A stretch of DNA of 64,000 nt from positions 868,001 through 932,000 of the forward strand of contig OY970201.1 of the NCBI GenBank assembly GCA_963708245.1. Direction: 5' to 3'. A model generated the notes under the pieces. The model worked only from the letters and a program-made list of their open reading frames with translations. It was not told the DNA's origin and did no database searches. Positions 58,657-64,000 of this stretch are shown here, piece after piece; the first letter of the stretch is position 1, and every line of letters begins with the position of its first letter. The position numbers and the translations under genes were made by a program. This DNA comes from CAVYXK01 sp963708245. GTDB taxonomy: Bacteria; Pseudomonadota; Alphaproteobacteria; Acetobacterales; Acetobacteraceae.

Positions 58657-59136
58657 ATGAACACGAAGATTGTCGGCGCCTTTGCCGCTTTGGCGCTGTT
58701 GGCGGGGTGTGCGAACAAACCGCCGGCTCCTCCTGCCTCGACCGGCACTGGCGCGGCTGCGGTGACCGCCGGCCCGGCGCCGGGCAGCGAGGAGGATTTG
58801 GTCGCTAATGTCGGCGATCGCGTGTTCTTCGCCTTCGACAAGTCCACCTTGAGCCCTGACGATCAGGCGACGCTCGATCGGCAGGCGGCGTGGCTGGAGA
58901 GATACCCCAACGTGCAGATCCTTGTTGCCGGCAACTGCGATGATCGCGGCACCGAGGAATACAACCTCGCGCTGGGGCAGCGGCGCGCCAATGGGGCCAG
59001 AGATTATCTGGTGGCTCGCGGCGTCAGCGCCTCGCGGATCCAGACGATCAGCTACGGCAAGGATCGTCCGACCGCACTGGGCGACAACGAGCAGGCCTGG
59101 GCACAGAACCGCAACGCCATCAGCTCTGTCCGTTAA
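58657..59136 (+). CDS. pal: Peptidoglycan-associated outer-membrane lipoprotein Pal
   Basis: 159 residues. Lipobox LALLAGC with the acylated Cys at residue 18, a Pro/Ala linker, then the OmpA-like peptidoglycan-binding domain: RVFFAFDKSTLSPDDQATL, ILVAGNCDDRGTEEYNLALGQRRANGARDYL and RIQTISYGKDRP. Pal anchors the outer membrane to peptidoglycan and works with TolB and TolQRA in envelope constriction. tolQRAB are not in the window, though cpoB follows. Confidence 0.93.
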   Translation: MNTKIVGAFAALALLAGCANKPPAPPASTGTGAAAVTAGPAPGSEEDLVANVGDRVFFAFDKSTLSPDDQATLDRQAAWLERYPNVQILVAGNCDDRGTEEYNLALGQRRANGARDYLVARGVSASRIQTISYGKDRPTALGDNEQAWAQNRNAISSVR

Positions 59137-59166
59137 CCTGCGCCGTCCCCGCATTGCGGACATATA

Positions 59167-59191
59167 ACCGGCGGCCGGAATGGCCGCCGGT
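59167..59191 (+). terminator. Strong GC hairpin between pal and cpoB
   Basis: ACCGGCGGCC, loop GGAAT, GGCCGCCGGT: a perfect ten-base stem 30 bases after the pal stop, followed by TTCGCG. It lacks a long T-run, so it may act as an attenuator or mRNA stabiliser between pal and cpoB, setting different levels of the two proteins. Confidence 0.65.
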
Positions 59192-59243
59192 TTCGCGTCT
59201 GGTCCGTCCCACGTAAAATTCCGGGCGCAACGGGGAGAGACAC

Positions 59244-60188
59244 ATGGGTCGGTCGTCGTTCAGAGTTCTCCTGATCGCGGCGCTGCCGCTGCTGTCTCTG
59301 GCGGTATCCCCGCCAGCGGCCGCGCAGATGGAGAGCAGGGAGGCGATCTCGCTACAGGACCAGATCCTGGAGTTGCGCCATGAGCTGGAGATGATGCAGG
59401 CGCAACAGGGCGGTACCGCCGCGCCGGCGCCCTATTACGCACAGCCGGCCTATCCGGCGCCGTCCGGCGGCGGCAGTTCCGATACTGTCGCGCAGCTCCT
59501 CACGCGGGTGAGCACGCTGGAAGACCAGATGCGTGACCTCCGCGGGCGCGTCGATGAGCTCAGCAACACCGTGCAGCGCATGAGCGCCGATCTCGGCAAG
59601 CAGATCGACGATCTGAAGTTCCAGTTGCAGAACCCACAGGCCGCCTCCGCGGCGGGTAGCCCGGTCTCTGGCCCGGCTCTGCAAGGCCAGCCAGCCACCG
59701 CGCTTGGGACCTTGCCGGAGGGCGCGCTACCCCCCGCAGGCGCGGTCTCGCTCCCGCCCGGCCCGACATCGCAAGCAGCACGGGTGCAGCCCCCCGGGCC
59801 GCGCACCCCGGAGGTTGCCCTGCAGGAAGGGTATGCCGCCTTCGCCCGGCACGACTACGCCGCCGCCCAGCAGGACGCCCAGGAAGTGCTCAGCAAGCGC
59901 GCATCGCCGCGCGCCTATGATGCGCAATACCTGTTGGCCCAGTCGCTGGCAGGGCAACACCAATGGTCACGGGCCGCGATCGCCTACGACGATACTTATA
60001 ACCGCTCGCCCAAGGGCGGCCACGCCGAGGAGGCACTGCTCGGCCTGGCCAATTCGCTGACCGCGATCAACGAAAAGCGGGCGGCCTGCGACACTTTAAC
60101 TAAGCTGCATGCCGAGTTCCCCCGTCCACGCACCGAGCTGCGCGATCAGATTTCGGCTGCCCACCAACGGGCCGGCTGCAAGGTGTGA
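59244..60188 (+). CDS. cpoB: Cell division coordinator CpoB (YbgF), Tol-Pal system
   Basis: 314 residues. Signal peptide (cleavage near PAAAQ), an N-terminal coiled coil (DQILELRHELEMMQ, VSTLEDQMRDLRGRVDELSNTV) that trimerises, a Pro/Ala linker, and C-terminal TPR repeats (ALQEGYAAFARHDYAAAQ, DAQYLLAQSLAGQHQWSRAA, SPKGGHAEEALLGLANSL). CpoB coordinates peptidoglycan synthesis with Tol-mediated constriction in the periplasm. It starts 107 bases after pal. Confidence 0.92.
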   Translation: MGRSSFRVLLIAALPLLSLAVSPPAAAQMESREAISLQDQILELRHELEMMQAQQGGTAAPAPYYAQPAYPAPSGGGSSDTVAQLLTRVSTLEDQMRDLRGRVDELSNTVQRMSADLGKQIDDLKFQLQNPQAASAAGSPVSGPALQGQPATALGTLPEGALPPAGAVSLPPGPTSQAARVQPPGPRTPEVALQEGYAAFARHDYAAAQQDAQEVLSKRASPRAYDAQYLLAQSLAGQHQWSRAAIAYDDTYNRSPKGGHAEEALLGLANSLTAINEKRAACDTLTKLHAEFPRPRTELRDQISAAHQRAGCKV

Positions 60189-60222
60189 GCCAAGGCGACG
60201 AGAACGGGTCTGCAAGCTCTCG

Positions 60223-60453
60223 TTATGCCGTCAGGCGGCCCAGGATGTAGCCAACGCCCAAGGCGATCAGGGCCGCGGTCAGCGGCTGATCGCGAATCAC
60301 TTCACTGAGCCGGGCGACCTGCTCCTGCGCTTGCCCGGCCGCTTGATTATACACGCCTTGCACCTGGGTCTTGGCGTCTCCAAACGTCTCGCCGACCGTC
60401 TGCTGCGCGCGTCCACCCATCTCACGGGCCATGCCTTCGAGCTTTTCGCTCAT
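60223..60453 (-). CDS. Small CsbD/YqjD-like stress protein with C-terminal helix
   Basis: 76 residues. A hydrophilic helical N-terminal part (EGMAREMGGRAQQTVGETFGD, QVQGVYNQAAGQAQEQVARLSE) like CsbD-type proteins and a hydrophobic C-terminus (LTAALIALGVGYILGRL) like the ribosome- or membrane-associated YqjD/DUF883 proteins. Such small proteins are often induced in stationary phase. A GGAGACG site precedes the ATG. It converges with cpoB. Confidence 0.75.
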   Translation of the reverse strand: MSEKLEGMAREMGGRAQQTVGETFGDAKTQVQGVYNQAAGQAQEQVARLSEVIRDQPLTAALIALGVGYILGRLTA

Positions 60454-60654
60454 GTGTCGTCTCCTTGGTTGAAGGGGCGTTACGGAGATGGGCCCCGAGC
60501 GACGGGATTTCGCGGGGTCAAGCGGTATTGTGAGCATGACAGGTGGAGTAGGGCGGAGCCGGCGGCGCAGGACGTGCCGCCTTGCCGCCCCGCGCCCAGC
60601 AGGCCATATCGCCGGCGCCAGGTTTGTGATCTGCCCAATCGGAGGATCCCCACA

Positions 60655-61293
60655 GTGAAGAGTGCCATGCGCGCCACCGAAGCGGAGGGGCGGCCCTCGT
60701 CTCGTCGTCCGACCCGGGTAGAGGCCGAGGAAGCAGTCCGCACGCTGCTGCGCTGGGCAGGGGATGACCCCGACAGGGAGGGGCTGGTCGATACGCCGGC
60801 GCGGGTTGTCCGATCCTATGAGGAATTCTTCGCCGGCTATGCGCTGGATCCGGTCGCGATCCTCGAGCGCACCTTTGAGGAGACGGATGGTTACGACGAG
60901 ATCGTGCTGTTGCGCGACATCCGGCTGGAGAGCCATTGCGAGCACCACATGGTGCCGATCATTGGTCGCGCCCATGTCGGGTATCTGCCGCATCGTCGCA
61001 TCGTCGGTATCAGCAAGCTGGCGCGAGTCGTCGAAGCGTATGCCAAGCGGTTCCAGATCCAGGAGAAGCTGACCGCGCAGATCGCCAACACGATCCAGGA
61101 CGTGCTGCAGCCACGCGGCGTGGCGGTGATGATCGAGGCATCACACCAGTGCATGACGACTAGGGGCGTGCACAAGCCGGGCGTCACCATGGTCACCAGC
61201 CACATGCTTGGCGCTTTCCGCGACGATCCGAGCACGCGGCGCGAGCTGCTGGCGATGCTCGGCAGCCACGGCTCTGGCATCCACGGCGACTGA
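60655..61293 (+). CDS. folE: GTP cyclohydrolase I
   Basis: FolE opens the GTP ring to give dihydroneopterin triphosphate, the first step of folate (and queuosine-precursor) synthesis. 212 residues from a GTG with GGAGGA eight bases upstream (ATG 60667 is the alternative). TPARVVRSYEEFFAGY, SHCEHHMVPIIGRAHVGYLP with the zinc Cys and His residues, VVEAYAKRFQIQEKLTAQIA and the second zinc Cys in ASHQCMTTRGV are all present. It is divergent from the small CsbD-like gene. Confidence 0.95.
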   Translation: MKSAMRATEAEGRPSSRRPTRVEAEEAVRTLLRWAGDDPDREGLVDTPARVVRSYEEFFAGYALDPVAILERTFEETDGYDEIVLLRDIRLESHCEHHMVPIIGRAHVGYLPHRRIVGISKLARVVEAYAKRFQIQEKLTAQIANTIQDVLQPRGVAVMIEASHQCMTTRGVHKPGVTMVTSHMLGAFRDDPSTRRELLAMLGSHGSGIHGD

Positions 61294-61326
61294 GCGTTCT
61301 GATTCATTAGGTGGGCGCGGCCGCGT

Positions 61327-61807
61327 GCCGATGCGCTGGCGCTGCCCGCCGGAGAATTCGTGCGGGTAGCGGCCCATCGCGTCCGGCGGCAGGCCGACCA
61401 GGCGCAGCAGCGCTGCTACGCGCTGCTGCCGGCGCAAGACGCTGGACCAGCAGCGGCTCGCCGATCGTCCGCGCCACCGTCATGCGCGGGTTGAGCGAGC
61501 CGAACGGGTCCTGGAGACGAGCTGCATCCGGCGTCGGTACGGGGTGAGGGCATTGGCGGGGAGGTGGGCGATTGTCGGTGCCACCGAGCTCGATGCGGCC
61601 CTCTTCGGGTTCCAGCACACGAAGCACGGTCCGCGCGACCGTGGTCTTGACGGAGCCCGACTCTCTCACCAGTCCGAGCACCTCGCCGAGGTCGATCGTG
61701 AACGAGACGCCATCGACGGCGGTCAGGTGCAGGGGCGGGCGACCGAACCAGTCCTGGCGGCCGAGAGGGAAGGAATTCCGCAAGCCCTCGACACGGAGCA
61801 GCGGGTC
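61327..61807 (-). pseudogene. Relic of an oligopeptide/dipeptide ABC ATPase (DppF/OppF type)
   Basis: On the minus strand homology begins at PLLRVEGLRNSFPLG, then LTAVDGVSFTIDLGEVLGLV. The P-loop reads GLVRESGSVKTTVART, where the functional motif is GESGSGKST, so two key Gly are lost. Homology continues (LRVLEPEEGRIELGG, QDPFGSLNPRMTVARTIGEP), shifts frame, and ends at VAALLRLVGLPPDAMGRYPHEFSGGQRQRI near 61327. The Walker B half is absent. Damaged motif, frameshifts and truncation show a true pseudogene. Confidence 0.85.
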
Positions 61808-61855
61808 ACAGAGGACGCCGCGCGCGGCACGGTCAATTCGGCGTCGGGCGCGGCG

Positions 61856-63025
61856 TCAGGGCCGCGAGTTATGCAGGAAGCCAATCAGCAAATCGACCAC
61901 CCGGGTTGCCTGCTCCTGTTGCACCCAATGGCCTGCACCATCGATCAGATGCCGATCCTGCATTTTTGTGCATGCAACGTCCGCCATCGCCTCGAAGGCG
62001 GCGGGGGTTTGATAAACGCCCCAGTCGCTTGCACCAGCAATGAACAATGAGGGGACGTCGATGGTACGGCCGGAGAAATTCTGCAAATCCGATGTCTCTA
62101 TCCCTTGGGTCCGGTTGCGATACCAGTTCAACCCGCCCTGGAACCCGGTGCGTTCATATTCGCGTCTGTAGACCGCGAGCTCGGACTCCGGCAGCCAATG
62201 GCATGCGGCGATCGCGCTTGCCGACGGCATGTGCGGAGCCACTGTCGTTGCCATGGTCTCGTTCAGATCCATTATGTAGTAGGTCGGCATCTTTGCCAGT
62301 TCCGTCGCGGTCCAACCGGAGAGGCGGAACGGCTGGTTCCCGGTCCAGTCGGCGCTTTTGTGGTGGTAATAAGCTCGCAGAAAAGCGTGGACGCCCTGCT
62401 TGCAGTGCATCAAGTCCGAATTGGCTGATCGGGTGGAATAGTACCACTGATAATGCTTGCGCGGTCGGTCCAGCGCGGCCAGCTCCTCGTGAATCGATTG
62501 GCGCTGCGGTGGTGACGCAGGGTTGCGGTCGGTATCGAATGGCAGTGCAGGCGGGCCGGCAAAAGGCGCGCTCATCAGGACGACTGAGCGGAATATGTCG
62601 GACCTTACCAAAGCGCACCAGGCAGCGACAGGAGAGCCGAAATCGTGCCCAACGACCCCGGCGACCGATCGATACCCGAGGGCGAACACCAAGCCTAATG
62701 CATCGCGCACGGCATTGAGCAAGCGGAAGGGATGCAAGTCGGCGTCGTAGTCTGGACTCCAGCCTGTGGTGCGGCCGTAACCCCGCAGGTCGGGTGCAAT
62801 GATGTGGAAACCTTCCGCGGCCAGCGGCGGCATGACCTTGCGCCAGGAATACGCAAGCTCGGGAAATCCGTGCAGGAGCAGCACGCAGGGACGGTTCGAA
62901 GTTTCGAACCCGGCTTCCAGGATATGGACGCGAAGACCGTTGATCCCTTCGACGAAGCGGGACCGAATGCCCGTTGGGAGTACGGCCGGATCCAATGGCA
63001 TGAGCTCGGGCATCCGTTTCTCCAC
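61856..63025 (-). CDS. Epoxide-hydrolase-like alpha/beta hydrolase
   Basis: 389 residues. Oxyanion strand VLLLHGFPELAYSWRKVMPPLA, then PDLRGYGRTTGW, the nucleophile elbow GVVGHDFGSPVAAW with Asp128 instead of Ser (as in epoxide hydrolases and dehalogenases), an acid in AGASDWGVY and the His in DGAGHWVQQEQ. Epoxide hydrolases open epoxides to diols. The long cap region (HYQWYYSTRSANSDLMHC) fits soluble epoxide hydrolase-like enzymes. Starts at 63025 or 63013 are possible. Confidence 0.87.
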   Translation of the reverse strand: MEKRMPELMPLDPAVLPTGIRSRFVEGINGLRVHILEAGFETSNRPCVLLLHGFPELAYSWRKVMPPLAAEGFHIIAPDLRGYGRTTGWSPDYDADLHPFRLLNAVRDALGLVFALGYRSVAGVVGHDFGSPVAAWCALVRSDIFRSVVLMSAPFAGPPALPFDTDRNPASPPQRQSIHEELAALDRPRKHYQWYYSTRSANSDLMHCKQGVHAFLRAYYHHKSADWTGNQPFRLSGWTATELAKMPTYYIMDLNETMATTVAPHMPSASAIAACHWLPESELAVYRREYERTGFQGGLNWYRNRTQGIETSDLQNFSGRTIDVPSLFIAGASDWGVYQTPAAFEAMADVACTKMQDRHLIDGAGHWVQQEQATRVVDLLIGFLHNSRP

Positions 63026-63052
63026 TTCGAGAGCTGTGTTCTAGCCAAAATA

Positions 63053-63271
63053 GTGGCTGCTGTTACGCTTGGTGCAATGTCCGCGCCGGGCTCACCGCTG
63101 CAGGTCTTTGGTCTCGGGCTGACAGGGCCGCTGCCGATTCAGAGCTTACCATGGTCACTCATCCCGACAGTGCTGGTGCCGTTCTATCTGATTCTGCACG
63201 GCATCGTTCATGCGCAGTTACGCGGGAAGGCGGCCGTTTGTCCAGCGATGCAATCGGTGGGCGCGGGATAG
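63053..63271 (+). CDS. Small membrane protein, possibly a truncated gene
   Basis: 72 residues from a GTG. One strong helix (SLIPTVLVPFYLILHGIVHAQL) and a preceding hydrophobic segment (VAAVTLGAMSAPG). The frame is open upstream without a start (VLAKIVAAVTL), so the gene may have lost its 5' end to the neighbouring divergent gene. Similar two-helix ends occur in small uncharacterised integral membrane proteins. Confidence 0.4.
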   Translation: MAAVTLGAMSAPGSPLQVFGLGLTGPLPIQSLPWSLIPTVLVPFYLILHGIVHAQLRGKAAVCPAMQSVGAG

Positions 63272-63405
63272 GACCTTCGCATCAGGAGCCGGAGAACTCG
63301 ACATTGGAAAGCATTGGCGCAATCACACCGTCATGCTGGCGACGGTTGGCGGAATGCGCATCGCTTTTCCGTATACGAATGGCCGAACCCGAACGCTAAT
63401 ATGTA
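63272..63405. other. Spacer between the small membrane gene and the vapC relic
   Basis: No gene is recognised in this short stretch. Confidence 0.3.
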
Positions 63406-63805
63406 TCAGGCCGCCGTCTGCAGGTCAGTTCTGGGGAAGTCGTCGCCCTTATACAGCAGCGGTAGGTTGCGACACTTGGCGAGGGCATAGGACGCGCAGT
63501 CGCCCAGATTAAGGCTGGCTCGGTGACGGCCTTTGCCGTAGCGCAGGAAGGCCGCCCGCGCGGTCTCTGCGAGTTCCGTATCTAGCGGCACTACCTGCAT
63601 CCCTGCCCGAGCGATTAGCTAGCGCGTCGAGTTCCATCCATTATGTCACATCGCCGGTACGACCGGCCAACACCATGCTGACTTCCAGCAAGCTGACCGA
63701 GGAGAGCAGGCAGTTTTCTGCTTCGCTGATGATCTGGAGGAAACCGTCCGCCTCCGGCTCTCGGCCCAGGATCGCAATCAGCGCCGAGCTATCGACGACG
63801 ATCAC
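63406..63805 (-). pseudogene. VapC (PIN-domain) toxin gene broken by frameshifts
   Basis: From GTG 63805 the frame encodes IVVDSSALIAILGREPEADG with the first PIN Asp, and VSLLEVSMVLAGRTGDV with the conserved Glu, then stops (TAA at 63641-63643). In other frames, ELDALANRSG and then VVPLDTELAETARAAFLRYG, KGRHRASLNLGDCASYALAK (third acidic residue) and LLYKGDDFPRTDL follow to 63406. Two frame changes are needed to rejoin the toxin. VapC toxins cleave RNA; this copy should be inactive. Its GTG overlaps the antitoxin stop. Confidence 0.82.
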
Positions 63806-64000
63806 GCCGGCAGGCCGTTCTCGTCGTACAGGTCGGCGTCGGTCAGCAGCTCGCGGCCTTGCAGCCGGGCGGCGCTGTGCAGGCTTATCGCGCGCAAATC
63901 CTCATAGAGTGCCCGCGCGTCCGGTCGAGCAGTACGACGGCGACGGACCCCACCGGGGATGAACTCTGCCCCGGCTTGTTCCAGGGCTTCACGTACACCG
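63802..64000 (-). CDS. VapB-like antitoxin, 5' end beyond the window
   Basis: The frame is open from the right edge and ends at TGA 63804-63802, overlapping the vapC GTG. Visible residues include REALEQAGAEFIPGG and then ALYEDLRAISLHSAARLQGR, LLTDADLYDENGLPA. The last words are the typical end of VapB antitoxins. The preceding ALEQAGAEFI resembles the end of XRE-type regulators, so the protein may be an HTH-VapB fusion. Its DNA-binding N-terminus is outside the window. Confidence 0.7.
   Translation of the reverse strand, partial: GVREALEQAGAEFIPGGVRRRRTARPDARALYEDLRAISLHSAARLQGRELLTDADLYDENGLPA

Overview
The window is GC-rich DNA with dense genes and many 1-20 base overlaps. It contains typical alphaproteobacterial housekeeping genes: aat, dinB with an N-terminal Cys cluster, guaA, xseA, pal-cpoB and folE. 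I read it as the chromosome of an alphaproteobacterium, most plausibly a member of the Rhodospirillales/Acetobacteraceae. That placement is inferred from gene style and protein flavour and was not computed.

Layout. 1-11.2 kb is ordinary chromosome: a Uma2-type nuclease cut by the window edge, an operon of SDR, cupin and frameshifted OsmC, aat, a CHRD protein, a PDZ pseudo-protease, iolG, a decayed sigma factor, a GT2 glycosyltransferase and an alpha/beta hydrolase. 11.3-18.5 kb looks like an integrated, decaying island: a tyrosine recombinase, a Gly/Trp-rich secreted protein under a possible FNR/FixK-type box, a complete IS3-family element sitting at the 5' end of a membrane-protein gene, a NucS-like nuclease with a novel N-terminal domain, and fragments of an RNase H and an esterase. 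18.6-21.7 kb carries an operon of glyoxalase-fold protein, anion transporter and dinB. 21.8-24.6 kb is a visibly AT-richer block with an OLD-type ATPase/TOPRIM nuclease split by a frameshift and an unknown 236-residue protein. It is a candidate defence locus, next to guaA.

26.4-31.6 kb is one operon for a B-family (ba3-like) heme-copper oxidase. It encodes subunits I and II, a tiny single-helix protein and three multiheme c-type cytochromes carrying seven CxxCH sites in total. 34.4-37.3 kb holds a type III polyketide synthase, a methyltransferase and a flavoprotein, the same gene logic as the phenolic-lipid srsABC cluster. It is followed by a thioesterase, an atypical SDR, two tandem amidases and a ketopantoate-reductase-like gene. 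42.6-45.4 kb encodes a PsiF-like protein, a DUF2491 protein, a DUF350 membrane protein and a PspA/IM30 protein, apparently a membrane-stress module.

46-54.8 kb (mostly minus strand) has a frameshifted isoprenylcysteine methyltransferase homologue, a LIV-type ABC transporter without a binding protein (livHMGF), a frameshifted rmuC, a GNAT enzyme and two tandem class I aminotransferases. 54.9-64 kb has a fragment of an SRAP peptidase, a beta-roll-like Gly/Asp-rich protein, xseA, pal, cpoB, folE, a relic of an oligopeptide ABC ATPase, an epoxide-hydrolase-like enzyme, and a broken VapC toxin whose antitoxin runs off the right edge.

A recurrent feature is genes broken by one or a few bases (osmC, sigma factor, OLD ATPase, methyltransferase, rmuC, vapC, SRAP, dppF). 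Several are clearly true decay because substitutions to stop codons or damaged motifs accompany the indels. For rmuC, osmC and the OLD gene, a sequencing indel is equally possible. No tRNA, rRNA or CRISPR array was recognised.
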